In this document: one piece after another, positions 27,701-37,551 of the stretch
Position numbering within the stretch: the stretch's first letter is position 1
Layout: the number at the start of each line of letters is the position of its first letter
Assembly (NCBI RefSeq): GCF_030936135.1
Contig: NC_082637.1
Coordinates: forward strand, 42,791,821 to 42,855,820
Reading direction: 5' to 3'
Source: Gavia stellata
Lineage: Eukaryota; Chordata; Aves; Gaviiformes; Gaviidae
DNA length: 64,000 bases
The notes under the pieces: model-generated
Told to the model about the DNA's origin: nothing
Seen by the model: only the letters and a program-made list of their open reading frames with translations
Database searches by the model: none
Position numbers and translations under genes: made by a program

Positions 27701-30200
27701 ATATAGCTGCCTTAATGGTAAATAACTTAGTCGTAAAGTTTGAAGAAATGTCAGTTTCGCATTACTTTTTTTTTTTCTTTAGGAACGAGTTAAGTCTGTG
27801 TTCCATGCCAAAGAATTTGGAAAAATCATTAATTTTAAAAGTCCAGAGGATGCTAAGGTAAAGTCGAAATACTATTACAATTATACTGTGCTAAATTCGG
27901 CTCAAAAAGTGAAACACAAATATTCTTAACCTGAAACTACCATGTATATTTAAAATTCAGTATTTCTACATAGCCATTACACAGATGGAAACAGCCATGA
28001 TCTGTTCAGTACTGAATTTCAAAAATACTCAATCCCAACACCAAACTTTTCCTTATATAAATCTTTGGAATTATAACTGTCTGTCAAATGGCTGATTTAA
28101 CAGTACTGCTAACAAAAACTAAACAATAAAGAATGTGAATTAAAATATTATGTTTCAATAGAACAAGCAATATTTGTAAATTACTCCCAGTTTAATTCCA
28201 GGGTGGGGGGTATATCATTCCTTTGTTCCTCAAAATACAGTTTTGGTTGAAGAATGAAGAAAATCCCTAATAGAAACACAAATAGTTCATTTGATATACG
28301 ATACTACTACTATTATTACACACACATTCTATATTATCTCTTCATTTTGACATCACTAGTTTTAACTACAACAGAGAGAGTAGGAGTCGTTCAGAACTAT
28401 GAGGTAGCCGGGTTGTGAAAGTTCTGCCTTGTTTTTACTAGCATAGCTAATTATTTTCACAAAAAATAAATCAGTCTTTTATATATTCACACCAGTGGGA
28501 TGTGGTACCAGGGGGACCACTCTTTGAAACAGCCTGCAAAGGTTGCATCCTCATCAGTTTAAGTTGCTTTTGTCTTCATGAGGGTAGTTTCTAACCACAG
28601 CTGAGTGATACCTTTTGATCTTACCTCAAAAAGCATTACAAATACTGCAAAGATATTTGAGGGCCCCATGCTGAATTTGACTTGTCTATACTCTTTGGCG
28701 GTACTGAGCTCCTCTTTTTTTTTTTTTGTCTTTTTGGCTGTGATGGGGCAGGGGCGGTGTTGAGGTCCAGTAGTCTGTGTGGGAAGGGAATCCCATCTAT
28801 GCTCCAGCCAAATCAGGAACAATACCAAAAATCAAATGAATGCATCATGTTATGTATACCGTAAGTCTTCAGCAAGGAAAAGAAAGCTGAAAAAGTTCTG
28901 TGCACTTTTGACAAAAACATTGGTTTGCGTATTTTCCTAGAAAGGCCTTTGAACCTCACAAACCCAACAGGAGTGCGAATATGAGGGGAAAGGTCACTGT
29001 CAGACAGGCTTGGTAAGGAATGTGGTTTTAACTTAGAGAAGGAATACTTGACAGACTCATTCAAAAATTGCCATCAGGGCCTTAGGGGCTATCTTACAGA
29101 AAGTAAGTCTTTGAGAGTCGCTTCCGGGCTGTTTAGCCTATGGCTCACTTCCGCAAGTGTGACACTTGAGCTTGGGTATATAGAGGAATGACACTGAGGG
29201 GAGTGTTTTAGGAACAGTGAAAATGAAACTTGCACCCTTTATAGTGAAAAGGGTATGAGGTTATTTCAGTGACACTACTTTGTGAACGTTGTGTCAGTCT
29301 AGTGGACACTACAAGGTTGTTCCATCTGTGAGAAGTGCCATATTCTGATGTGAATACTAATTTCTTGAACAGCCAATTGTTCTTTCAAATCTTCAGCATC
29401 GTGCTAAACAGAAGCTCTGGTTTCCTTGAGGGGGTGAGCTTATGATGGGGAGGAGGGGATCCTAAAGATCCGTAACATAAAACCTGATCCGGTAACAGAA
29501 TCTGATTTGTAATAATCCACTCATCTTCTTGAAAGCATTATGCAGCTTTCTCATGGCAATCCTTTTCTATAACTTCATCTCTTATCATAGATATCCATGT
29601 AACTGCCCTTTTTTCCCTTTGGGAAACTTAATTTCCCTTCCATGTTCAGTAAACATGTGAATTTGAAATTCCTGAAAAGAAACCAAATATAGTTAAAGAA
29701 AGCTTCTTTCTAAATAACTGTATTATCACATTGCTGCAACCTATTCTTGTCCTCCGTCTTTTGTTATTCTTAATTCTCTATTGTCATCTGTGCGTCTAGA
29801 GTTACAGACTAATGCAGAGCATTAATAATGATGTGGGTAAAATGATGATGTAATTTATTTTTTTTTTAAATATTATTCATTGAAATACAGACCAGGAAAC
29901 TGAAATATCAAGCTAGCCAGTTTAATTAGCTGTGGTATTCCATGTCAGATATTGGTACTTAAATGCCTCCATCTTCCTGTGAGAAAATCAGTGGTTTATA
30001 ATCTACAGTAGAATTTTGAGCACTGTGTTAAAACTCAGTTAGGAGGAGAGGAGGTAGTGAAGGGTCTGGCCAACCCAATCTAATTTGCAGCTGCTTTGTA
30101 TGTTTTTTACCAAGGAAACATTTTTATTTTTTCCTTTTCCTTCACACAGTGGATCCTTTCTAAACTGGAAGAAGTGAGAGAGAATCAACCAAAATTGTAA
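637..30200 (+). CDS. VPS13A: VPS13A, C-terminal part (20 main coding exons, 5' part lies outside the window)
   Basis: Bridge-like lipid transfer protein (chorein) acting at ER-mitochondria, ER-lipid droplet and ER-plasma membrane contacts; human loss causes chorea-acanthocytosis (known). Joined exons 637-766, 1127-1362, 3534-3687, 4567-4713, 5290-5371, 6694-6763, 7258-7363, 10485-10598, 12422-12567, 12692-12773, 13788-13901, 14376-14451, 14553-14716, 15075-15120, 15381-15504, 16544-16658, 26153-26238, 26922-27045, 27783-27857 and 30150-30200 total 2,242 bp, or 746 residues plus TAA. Every intron is GT-AG and every phase joins without a shift. Recognisable blocks include [48 protein letters not shown] and [14 protein letters not shown], the glycine-rich amphipathic ATG2-C-like region, followed by a PH-like domain of about 110 residues. 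No frame damage is seen. VPS13C and VPS13D are less likely given the close match to VPS13A and the GNA14 neighbour. Confidence 0.97.
1127..1362 (+). CDS. VPS13A: VPS13A exon (about exon 54)
   Basis: 236 bp between acceptor tcgtag and donor gtaact. It starts in phase 0 ([20 protein letters not shown]) and ends with two bases (AG) that are completed by the next exon to give ITSSDVVWE. Confidence 0.95.
2488..2512 (+). repeat. G-run tract, possible G-quadruplex
   Basis: Runs of four, eight and six G separated by short spacers (gggg-c-gggggggg-cggagc-gggggg) lead into a purine-only A/G stretch to about 2540. It lies on the coding strand within a VPS13A intron. Confidence 0.6.
2948..3022. repeat. 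A/C-rich low-complexity tract
   Basis: A poly-A run grades into AAAC, CCACCA and AAACC units. It is likely a degenerate simple repeat, or the tail of an unrecognised retroposon. Confidence 0.5.
3534..3687 (+). CDS. VPS13A: VPS13A exon (about exon 55)
   Basis: 154 bp. The first T completes the Ser codon, then [20 protein letters not shown]; it ends in phase 0 with ESNVL before donor gtaata. The basic KPKKKSRW stretch is conserved in vertebrate VPS13A. Confidence 0.95.
4567..4713 (+). CDS. VPS13A: VPS13A exon (about exon 56)
   Basis: 147 bp (49 codons), acceptor gatag, donor gtgagt. It contains [12 protein letters not shown] and [10 protein letters not shown], strongly VPS13-like beta-strand sequence. 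Phase 0 at both ends. Confidence 0.95.
5290..5371 (+). CDS. VPS13A: VPS13A exon (about exon 57)
   Basis: 82 bp, acceptor ttag, donor gtttgt. It reads [20 protein letters not shown] and ends with one base of an Ala codon. The PFVFYP-KPPKS motif is typical of VPS13A/C. Confidence 0.95.
6694..6763 (+). CDS. VPS13A: VPS13A exon (about exon 58)
   Basis: 70 bp, acceptor tag, donor gtaagt. It encodes [20 protein letters not shown] and ends with AA of a Lys codon. Phases fit both neighbours. Confidence 0.94.
7258..7363 (+). CDS. VPS13A: VPS13A exon (about exon 59)
   Basis: 106 bp, acceptor tgtag, donor gtagaa. It encodes [20 protein letters not shown] and then a less conserved stretch [13 protein letters not shown]. 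The donor is weaker than its neighbours, but it is the only one that keeps frame into the next exon. Confidence 0.92.
7364..10484 (+). other. VPS13A intron (3.1 kb)
   Basis: It contains the short CR1 3' end at 7493-7634. No other structure is recognised in the remainder. Confidence 0.6.
7493..7634 (+). mobile_element. CR1 LINE fragment (3' end only)
   Basis: The sequence from ggtggtggagtcaccatc through gttggacttgatgatcttac to the terminal ccaacctt-atgattc is the usual avian CR1 3' end. About 140 bp, strongly 5'-truncated, same strand as VPS13A. The end octamer is degraded. Confidence 0.9.
10485..10598 (+). CDS. VPS13A: VPS13A exon (about exon 60)
   Basis: 114 bp (38 codons), acceptor cacag, donor gtatac. 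It encodes [20 protein letters not shown] and ends [12 protein letters not shown]. The YEYFHISP motif is a family hallmark in this region. Confidence 0.95.
10599..12421 (+). other. VPS13A intron, nothing further recognised
   Basis: 1.8 kb of AT-rich sequence without recognisable repeats or RNA genes. Confidence 0.5.
12422..12567 (+). CDS. VPS13A: VPS13A exon (about exon 61)
   Basis: 146 bp, acceptor ttag, donor gtaggt. It begins [19 protein letters not shown] and ends [18 protein letters not shown] plus two bases of a Lys codon. The hydrophilic insert after LHLSFSLS is variable in the family. Confidence 0.95.
12692..12773 (+). CDS. VPS13A: VPS13A exon (about exon 62)
   Basis: 82 bp after a long pyrimidine tract, donor gttaga. 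It reads [20 protein letters not shown] and ends RHYSKQ. The preceding intron is only 124 bp. Confidence 0.95.
12774..13787 (+). other. VPS13A intron, nothing further recognised
   Basis: 1.0 kb of intron without a recognised repeat or frame. Confidence 0.5.
13788..13901 (+). CDS. VPS13A: VPS13A exon (about exon 63)
   Basis: 114 bp (38 codons), acceptor tttag, donor gtaaaa. It encodes [20 protein letters not shown] and [13 protein letters not shown], the most conserved core of the VPS13 C-terminal (ATG2-C-like) region, which in the family binds lipid droplets or mitochondria. Confidence 0.97.
14376..14451 (+). CDS. VPS13A: VPS13A exon (about exon 64)
   Basis: 76 bp after a long poly-T tract, donor gtaagt. 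It encodes [20 protein letters not shown] and VGGAV plus one base. It continues the glycine-rich amphipathic segment. Confidence 0.96.
14553..14716 (+). CDS. VPS13A: VPS13A exon (about exon 65)
   Basis: 164 bp separated from the previous exon by only 101 bp. It encodes [39 protein letters not shown] and [13 protein letters not shown]. Donor gtaagg, phase 0 at the end. Confidence 0.97.
15075..15120 (+). CDS. VPS13A: VPS13A exon (about exon 66)
   Basis: 46 bp, too short to stand out as an open frame. It encodes [15 protein letters not shown] plus one base. Acceptor gtag, donor gtaagt. The phase joins both neighbours exactly. Confidence 0.95.
15381..15504 (+). CDS. VPS13A: VPS13A exon (about exon 67)
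   Basis: 124 bp, acceptor tttag, donor gtaagt. It encodes [20 protein letters not shown] and [19 protein letters not shown], the repeated Gly-rich helices of the ATG2-C-like region. Confidence 0.97.
15505..16543 (+). other. VPS13A intron, nothing further recognised
   Basis: 1.0 kb. An open frame at 16072-16269 shows no coding resemblance. Confidence 0.5.
16544..16658 (+). CDS. VPS13A: VPS13A exon (about exon 68), branch point between two 3' ends
   Basis: 115 bp, donor gtgaag. It reads [20 protein letters not shown] then [18 protein letters not shown], ending in phase 0. It can join either the alternative terminal exon at 18805 or the main exon at 26153, both of which begin in phase 0. Confidence 0.95.
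16659..18804 (+). other. VPS13A intron before the alternative terminal exon
   Basis: 2.1 kb, AT-rich, without recognised repeats. In the long transcript it is part of a 9.5-kb intron running to 26152. Confidence 0.5.
18805..18867 (+). CDS. VPS13A: VPS13A alternative terminal coding exon (about exon 69, isoform B type)
   Basis: The acceptor ttcag is followed in phase 0 by 20 codons, [20 protein letters not shown], then TAG at 18865-18867. AATAAA signals follow at 19018 and 19367. Human VPS13A is known to have a variant B ending in an exon 69 located between exons 68 and 70, and the position fits. A protein using this end would lack the PH-like domain encoded by the exons at 26153-30200. The acidic serine/aspartate tail looks like a possible CK2 target (inference). 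It could be skipped in most tissues. Confidence 0.82.
   Translation, partial: KRQAYREWTKTHNSSDDDDS
18868..19372 (+). other. VPS13A: Probable 3' UTR and poly(A) signals of the short VPS13A isoform
   Basis: An AT-rich stretch after the alternative stop codon. It has AATAAA hexamers at 19018-19023 and 19367-19372; the second lies in a typical U-rich setting. Which is used cannot be decided from sequence. Confidence 0.55.
20428..21180 (-). mobile_element. CR1 LINE fragment, reverse-transcriptase C-terminal part and 3' end
   Basis: On the minus strand the sequence ends at 20428 with the CR1 3' terminus (ccaacccaaaccactctatga). Upstream, two overlapping frames at 20469-21008 and 20986-21264 encode the region after the RT catalytic core, with blocks [34 protein letters not shown] and [17 protein letters not shown]. 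The frame shift between them and the missing 5' part make it a dead copy. It belongs to the lineage ending in CCCTTCCAACCCAAAC, like 48985-49834. The 5' limit is approximate. Confidence 0.93.
24118..24412 (-). mobile_element. CR1 LINE fragment (3' end)
   Basis: About 295 bp. On the minus strand it encodes the CR1 tail ([20 protein letters not shown], then [18 protein letters not shown]) and ends with gatcttacaggtcttttcc and two decayed copies of the terminal octamer. It is of the same lineage as 7493-7634 and 35728-37741. Confidence 0.93.
25161..25208. repeat. Short direct repeat, 28-bp period
   Basis: The 20-bp word tctgaactttctgagagctt occurs at 25161-25180 and 25189-25208, separated by 8 bp. 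A local duplication inside a VPS13A intron. Confidence 0.8.
26153..26238 (+). CDS. VPS13A: VPS13A exon (about exon 70), start of PH-like domain
   Basis: 86 bp, acceptor ttttag, donor gtaaac. It reads [20 protein letters not shown] and TDLLMVTK plus two bases. It opens the C-terminal PH-like domain, which in human VPS13A binds the scramblase partner XK (known). Confidence 0.95.
26425..26472. repeat. Perfect 24-bp tandem duplication
   Basis: Two identical, adjacent 24-bp copies (26425-26448 and 26449-26472) beginning tattttgagtctcatag. It is intronic, 190 bp after the VPS13A exon at 26153. Confidence 0.85.
26922..27045 (+). CDS. VPS13A: VPS13A exon (about exon 71), PH-like domain
   Basis: 124 bp, acceptor tctag, donor gtatgt. 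It encodes [20 protein letters not shown] and [15 protein letters not shown], alternating strand-like sequence fitting a PH fold. Confidence 0.95.
27783..27857 (+). CDS. VPS13A: VPS13A exon (about exon 72), PH-like domain
   Basis: 75 bp (25 codons) after a long T tract, acceptor tttag, donor gtaaag. It encodes [20 protein letters not shown] and PEDAK. Confidence 0.95.
27858..30149 (+). other. Last VPS13A intron, partly unexplained
   Basis: 2.3 kb. The part from about 28480 to 29480 is richer in GC than its surroundings and may be an old unrecognised repeat. I can identify no family, coding frame or RNA in it. Confidence 0.45.
30150..30200 (+). CDS. VPS13A: VPS13A last coding exon (about exon 73)
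   Basis: 51 bp after acceptor cacacag. It encodes [16 protein letters not shown] then TAA. This is the closing helix of the PH-like domain and the end of the long isoform. Confidence 0.95.
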   Translation, partial: WILSKLEEVRENQPKL

Positions 30201-31140
30201 TGAATGAAGAAGCACCAAGATGCGAAGAACACTGAACAGCTACCTTTTAATTCCTCTTTAACAAGCAGAACTATTTAAATATCAGAAACAAAAGCAAAAA
30301 CAGGAGGGACGGAAGATTTATGAAATTGTTTATTATGGTCACAACAGTCTATGGCTCTATCACAAAAACAGATGACGTTAAGTTAAAAAAAAATAATCTA
30401 GTGATCAAAAAAATTCTTCCAAGTTTTGGCTTGTTTGGTTTGGTTTTTAAACGTAAGAATTCCAGATTTCATTTTTTATAAATACAGTGTAAAATTAATT
30501 CATTTTACCATTACATTTTATATTGAAATTGAACTCTGGAATAATTCTTGTGATGCTATTCAGAGCAAATCTTTCAGTTTTGATTTGATTCTGAAAATCA
30601 ATACTTAGTTTCTGTCTTAGTTTTCTTAGACTTGAGGCAGTGTTGAAATTCAAATTTCCTTATCAAAGGATATATTCACTTAATAATCACTAGTCTTACA
30701 ACTCAAATTCTAAGGAGGCTACTGACCAGAGAAGTGTAATTTAGATGATCACAGGAGTGGCTGCGTAGCTAACAATATTATTTTCTTTTTGTAAATGAAT
30801 GGACCAGGTCACAATGAATTTACAATACAGCATCACTTTTAGTGTCAACTTTTTTTATATTCTACTCAAGGAAACCTTGCAGCACCTCTATCAATATTCA
30901 CAGAAAATATAACAGTTTACAGAAATGTATAATGGGGAGAATTAATATATCTCTGCACTAAAAATACTAATTAAAGCCTATTATTTTAAATAAAAATGAT
31001 TAACAGTCTTGCAATTCAAAAAGGAGTCTATGGGGTTATAAGTGCACTGTTGCATACCAAAAATAAATGCCTTGGATTACACAGTATTGTGTGCTAAGCA
31101 AGTGACCAATAAAGTCAAATTTATATTAAATAATAAATAT
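30201..31140 (+). other. VPS13A: Probable 3' UTR of the long VPS13A isoform
   Basis: AT-rich non-coding sequence downstream of the stop. Poly(A) signal candidates AATAAA lie at 31108-31113 and 31132-31137. The end is placed just after them as an estimate. Confidence 0.5.
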
Positions 31141-34100
31141 AATATTTCACAGTTGCTTTTATCAACTTTTCTTACCCAGTGAAACTTTTTTGTTTCATAG
31201 CCAGACAGCAGAACTTTAATAAGGAGAACTTGAATGTGTGCAATTCTGCTTATTTCTTAGATGCGGTAGTCATAGTATTGTTGAATGGCTGTTTACTGCA
31301 GTTGATATAAAAACTACAGGGAAGAGTACAGTGTTACATGAAGGTTTCCATAAATTCATATATCAAAGTCTTCAAAATATCTGGTACATATAGTAAGTAT
31401 CTGCTGCCAAAATATTCTTTCCAAACAATTGTTTGGAACATTTATAGCTACAGTATTTAATTCTGACGTTGCTGGTGGTGCTTGAGATATCCAAATTGTC
31501 ACATTATTGTAAAATCTAAAATGACTAGCATGCTAACCTACAATTGCAGTTCTTTCATTTACTGTAAGTCTTGTCTTTGGTGTTTAGTAACCATTTAGCA
31601 GGTTACAAAAGATATGTAATTCTTCCCATAAATTGTAAATTGAATCAAAAGATTATAAGAGAATTCCAAACTATGACAATGACTGTGTTATTCCACTTGT
31701 TTGTACACCAAGCACGTACCAAGAGTATTAACTCAGGTTATGATCATGCCAAACTAATAGAATACTTTGCCTTACATAAGTAGTGTTATTAAGTGCACTG
31801 AGTACCATTCTGTATCTGTAATTTGTTTTTCATGTATCACTTTTCATCTTAGGCATGATAGTTCAATTAGCCTCATCATGATCTTGATTCTTGATTACTG
31901 TGTTAATTGTCTCCTCTCTCTTTCTATCCCCAGTATTTACTAAGTATCTGCTGCAACTTTCACTTCTAGTACCTCTTGCAAGTGCTTTGTACATTCCCAT
32001 TTGTGTAGCATTTCAATTTACTCTATTCTAAATATTTTGTCTCCACAGAGCCTGTATTTCAATTAATATTCTCTCCAGTTCTTAACTTTCTTAGATTTAT
32101 TTTGCCAACAAACTCCTGATTCTCAAATCTCAGCTAGCTCTTCAGTAATATTTGTGCAATTTAACCATTACTGTTGAAGGATTTATTTTAAATGTGTGTG
32201 TGTCTGTGGTTAAACTCATGTTCTGGAAAACATAACAATTCCCCCCAAATTGCATTTTTCCTGCAGAGCATAAAATAGTTTGATCTTGTGTGCTAACTAG
32301 AACTAAAATATTGGAAGTGTTCAACAGTCAACATGGGACCTTTTCCCTAACTCCCTCCTTGTCTCCACTTGTAACAATAACATGATTTTCTGTAGTTCCC
32401 TTTTTCTAGTCAGTAAATTGTATCTTTTTCTTTTGTTTTTTTCCTTACGCTTTCTCCACACAGTCATGATTGAATTTTGCCACTTCTTGGCAGACACCAG
32501 TTCTCTCTGTTTTAACTATACATCACCCTGGGGCAAGAAGAAAGGTGTTCAGACTTACGCCATTGTCTAGTTTTCTGGATTGCTGCAAGTCATTTGAGAT
32601 GTCCACTCTGCTGTGCCTCATTCCTTATTGCGATATGCGTATTTTTTTCAACAAGAAGGCAGAATAGATATATTATTTTTTATTAAAAATGTATATGCAA
32701 TTAGACAAGGGGATCTTAATAAAAATTAAAATGTAGGCATTTAGGTCTGTCTACTGTGGTGTTTAAAAGTATACCATGGCCTTTACTGAAGTACTGAAGA
32801 ACAGTTACCTGAACTTAATACCTTTGAGAAATGTCATTTGGGTTCTCAGTAGTAGTTTGTTAAGGGTTAGAATTACCTCTAAGAAATCAATGATAAACCA
32901 AACATAGAATCAAAGATGTCAGACACATTGATAAAACATTTATAAGTCTAACTGTCTGCAGCTCTTTTTGTTCAGCTGCATGGCTTTGCATGGCATGGCC
33001 CTTTTGGTTTCCACACTCCCTGCACCCCCTTCACCTTGAATAAAGTGAAACTGAATTTTATTTGCCTGGAATGTGATTATTATTTATTTTCTTTATATAC
33101 TGCTTTAATTAACAGGTAATACCATTACTCAGAATTCCATAGGTAGAAATTGACAAATTAAGTCTAATCCTGTCTCTGAGAACACAAGGTCAATCTTCTG
33201 TTGCAGCAATCTCAGTGAAAGCAGAATACAGACTTTAGTCTTTGCCTTTGGTTTATTATAATGACAAGTTTTTAGTAACTGGATTTACCTGTGTAAGCTC
33301 CCTTTAAAGTATTTTTTTTTCCTGTTGATGCATTGAAAAAACATAGATGATGTTGCCAGATAACCAGATTCTTATGAAATCCTTTTTATCCCAAAAAATT
33401 TCTGTATGTATGCTATTAGCTGTTTATTATCTTTAGAACGTCACAGAATACACTCACATGTCAAACAAATCACTAAGGTCTTTTGTTCTTTCTGAGTTAT
33501 TTTTAGCCATCCATCTGTAAATAACAAATACCACACATTAGTTAATAAAAGATTAATATTACTATGTAATGGTAGTTAAAATTTAATACTTAGAGCATAT
33601 TGTTGAATTTGAGCTACGAACCCTAAGTTTGCTAATTATTCTGCTGATGTAAAATAGTTTCAATGAATACATCACATATCTTAATGGGATTGCTAAGCCT
33701 TGTGGCTTCTTTGTAAACATCTCCATATCCATATGACAGTTAAATAGATTTGTATACATTTGATTGGTATGTATTTCCTGATACTGTATTAGCTTCAAGA
33801 ATGAGAATATTTCACAAACCTATTCAGATTTTTTTTTTCCTTCTTGAGCCTTTCACATTTGAATTCCAGAAAATAACTACCTAAAAGACTGCATTGCTTG
33901 TAATCATGTAAGTATTGTACAAGGCAAGAGTGTGCAGTGTTTCTCCAGCAAATCATACAATTCCACAGTACCTTTTTCCAGCATTAAACTCTCCCAATTG
34001 ATCCCTCTCCATCTGCAGTGACTAATCTTTACTGAAGATGCAGCAAGAACTAAAGAAGTAACCAATACCAATGAAACATTTACCTCCAGGAACTAAGGAT

Positions 34101-35727
34101 ATAGGTGGCTAAAGTTCGTAACAGTTAATTACTGAGTTGGGGCTTTTTTCCTATGTTGATTAATCTGTCTGTAGCTTCTGCGAAGGAACGGTCTCAGGTT
34201 CTATGCTTAAATGTGTTACTAAAACCAGACTGGGTGAAGGAGCTATCAGTCCTGGCTATTGTGTGCATATTATTAGGAAAATTAATTCAATACTGTGGAA
34301 GGTTTGGGGTTATTTTTCCAGTTTTTCAAGGAATTGAGACCATATATTTCAAAAGAACAGGGTTATTAAATGTGGGAACCCCTCATGAAAAATACTGCTA
34401 ATACGCATTGCGTATTTCTAATTGTCTCAGGTACGGTGCAAAGTGTTTCTGACTTAGATTTCATTTTCATGTGTATCACAATACTTGTTTCATTATGCAG
34501 ATCAAAATTTTAGAAAACATTTCACATTTTCATATAGAAAACATTTGTGTTTATTATAATCTTCTCTTGAAATGCAAATTGTCATAGTTTGGTTATGCGA
34601 TTCTTGAATGCCTTGTGCTTTTCTGCCTAAAACTGAACAAATTAGCAGATAGCTGACATCTTTTTTCCTGCCTATAACTCTATTACTCAGTCAAGATTTG
34701 CCTGTTGTTATGCTTACCAGTGGATTGATTTGGAATTTTTTGTCCAGTATCTGCAAGAACATAGATGCATCACCTAGGAGCTTGAGCTTTGTTATCTGAC
34801 CTAAGAAATGCAACCACTATCTTGGTCACAATTTTTGTGACTTCAAATGGGATCTGCTTTTGTGACTGTAAGTGGGATCTAAGGATCTAGAATGCCACTC
34901 ACAGCACACACAGGAATTTTGTAAAGAGGTTTTGATTGTTTTCAGGGCAAATCTGAAAAAAGAATTCTAAATATCCTTGTAATACTTAAAGGGAGGAGTA
35001 AATTGGCTTTTAAATCTCCTCCTATAAGGAGTAAAAGAATGTCCATGCCATTAATTTTTATTAACTCATCATCTCCAGATCAGTACATCAAAGGCTGAAA
35101 CAAATGTGACTGCCGGAATGGGCGTGATGTGGCAGGACACTAACAGGCAAAACAGGAGAAAAAACGAATTATCTTTTTTGCTGGATGTCTCCCAGTTTTT
35201 TATCTTTGTGAGTTCTCATTCCTTGTTACAACAAGCAGATTAAGAACTATGTGCAGAAGTTTGTCTTGGTAACTGCTCTCGTGAATGTTTTTAAACGTTG
35301 ATTGTGAAGTGTGAAAGAAAGCATTCTTGTACTGATGGGTCCTGTAAAATGGTAACTGTCTCACAATTTGCAAAGTTTGTACTTCAGCAAAGCCAGGCTC
35401 CCAAATTCATGGTGCCAATGTGCTCTTCACATAAAGACCAAATCTTGACTCAAGATATGGAACTGCTAAGAGTTTAAACAGACGTTTTTCCAGAAGTTCC
35501 CAGGGACCTCAAAACTGGCTCAAGCAGTTCAAGCATTTGGGCATTTCATATGCTTTTCTCCATCAGATCTGCTTGCCCTAGAAAACGTATTTTTGTTGTC
35601 TTCTTTTCATGTGATTGGAAGTTCTTAAGTTAATGTAAAACTTTAATATCTACAGATTTTATGACAAGAAATGCTTTTTTGAGCAACAGAGGTTAGTTTA
35701 GGACAGCAGGTCTGAGGACTTGTCGTG
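31141..35727. other. Intergenic region downstream of VPS13A
   Basis: 4.6 kb of AT-rich DNA. No gene, CR1 or LTR is recognised. Open frames such as 34153-34401 look random. Confidence 0.5.
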
Positions 35728-35755
35728 ATGTCTGTACTCCTGAGGGAGGGTAGAG

Positions 35756-37462
35756 ATGACATGCAGAGAGGGAATTAGGAAGGCAAAAGCCCAGCTAGAG
35801 CTCAGCCTGGCCACAGTCGTGAGGGACAACAAAAAATGCTTCTATAAATACATTAACAACAAAAAGAGAGCCAAGGAGAATCTCCATCCTTTACTGGATG
35901 CAGCGGGCAACATTGTCACGAAGGATGAGGAAAAGGCTGAGGTACTTAATGCCTTCTTTGCCTCAGTCTTTAACAGCCACACCAGGTATCCTCAGGGTAT
36001 TCAACTCCCTGAGCTGGACGACCAGGATGGAGAGCAGAACAAACTCCCCGTGATCCAGGAGGAAGCAGTTAACGACCTGCTATGCCACCTGGACACCCAC
36101 AAGTCTATGGGGCCTGATGGCATCCACCCAAAGGTGCTGAGGGAGCTGGCGGAGGAGCTTGCCAAGCCGCTCTCCATCATTTATCAACAGTCCTGGTCAA
36201 CCGGGGAGGTCCCGGATGACTGGAGGCTTGCCAATGTGACGCCCACCTACAAAAAGGGCCAGAAGGAGGATCCGGGGAACTACAGGCCTGTCAGCCTGAC
36301 CTCGGTGCCAGGGAAGATTATGGAGAGGTTCTTCTTGAGGGCACTCATGGGACACATGAAGGACAACCAAGGGATCAGGCCCAGCCAGCACGGGTTCATG
36401 AAAGGCAGGTCCTGCTTGACCAACCTGATCTCCTTCTATGACCAGGTGACCTGACTAGTGGGTGAGGGAAAGGCTGTTGATGTTGTCTACCTGGACTTCA
36501 GCAAAGCCTTTGACACTGTTCCCCACAGTATTCTCCTGGAGAAGCTGGTGGCTCGTGGCTTAGACAGGTACACTCTTCGCTGGGTAAAAAACTGGCTGGA
36601 CGGCCGAGCCCAGAGAGTTGTGGTGAATGGGGTGAAATCCAGCTGGCGGCCGGTCACAAGCGGAGTCCCCCAGGGCTCAGTTTTGGGGCCGGTCTTGTTT
36701 AATGTCTTTATTGATGATCTGGATGAGGGGATAGAGTGCACCCTCAGCAAGGTTGCAGACGACACCAGGTTGGGAGGGAGTGTTGATCTGCTTGAGGGTC
36801 GGAAGGCTCTGCAGAGGGATCTGGACAGGCTGGATGGATGGGCTGAGGCCAACCGGATGAAGTTCAATAAGGCCAAGTGCCGGGTTCTACACTTTGGCCA
36901 CAACAACCCCAGGCAACGCTACAGGCTTGGGGACGAGTGGCTGGAAAGCTCCCCCGCAGAAAAGGACCTGGGGGTGTTGATTGACAGCCGGCTGAAGATG
37001 AGCCAGCAGTGTGCCCAGGTGGCCAAGAAGGCCAACGGCATCCTGGCCTGTATCAGAAATGGTGTGGCCAGCAGGAGTAGGGAGGTGATCGTGCCCCTGT
37101 ACTCGGCTCTGATGAGGCCGCACCTCGAATACTGTGTTCAGTTTTGGGCCCCTCACTACAAGAAGGACATTGAGGTGCTGGAGCGTGTCCAGAGAAGGGC
37201 GACGAAGCTGGTGAGGGATCTGGAGCACAAGTCTTATGAGGAGCGGCTGAGGGAGCTGGGGTTGTTCAGTGTGGAGAAGAGGAGGCTGAGGGGAGACCTT
37301 ATCGCTCTCTACAGTTACCTGAAAGGGGGTTGCAGAGAGGTGGGTGTTGGTCTCTTCTCCCAAGTGACGAGTGACAGGACAAGAGGAAATGGCCTCAACT
37401 TGCGCCAGGGGAGGTTTAGACTGGATATTAGGAAAAAGTTCTTTACTGAGCGAGTGGAATAG
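35756..37462 (+). pseudogene. CR1 ORF2 reverse-transcriptase remnant (one nonsense codon)
   Basis: 232 codons, a TGA at 36452-36454, one further codon, then an open stretch from 36458 to a TAG at 37460-37462, all in one frame. The TGA follows the block NLISFYDQVT, where related CR1 copies have an Arg codon, so it is best explained by CpG decay. The endonuclease domain is absent, so the copy cannot move by itself. Confidence 0.88.
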
Positions 37463-37551
37463 ACTGCCCAGGGAGGTAGTGAAGTCACCCTCCCTGGAGG
37501 TATGCACGGAGCATGTGGATGTGGCATTGTGGGACGTGGCTTAATGGGCAT

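Noticed and set aside
34153..34401. 82-codon intergenic frame
   Set aside because: No homology recognised, AT-rich codons, no promoter or poly(A) context.
36487..37551. Long minus-strand frames (36487-36906, 36887-37507, 37315-37551)
   Set aside because: They are antisense shadows of the CR1 reverse-transcriptase frame on the plus strand; no protein resemblance.
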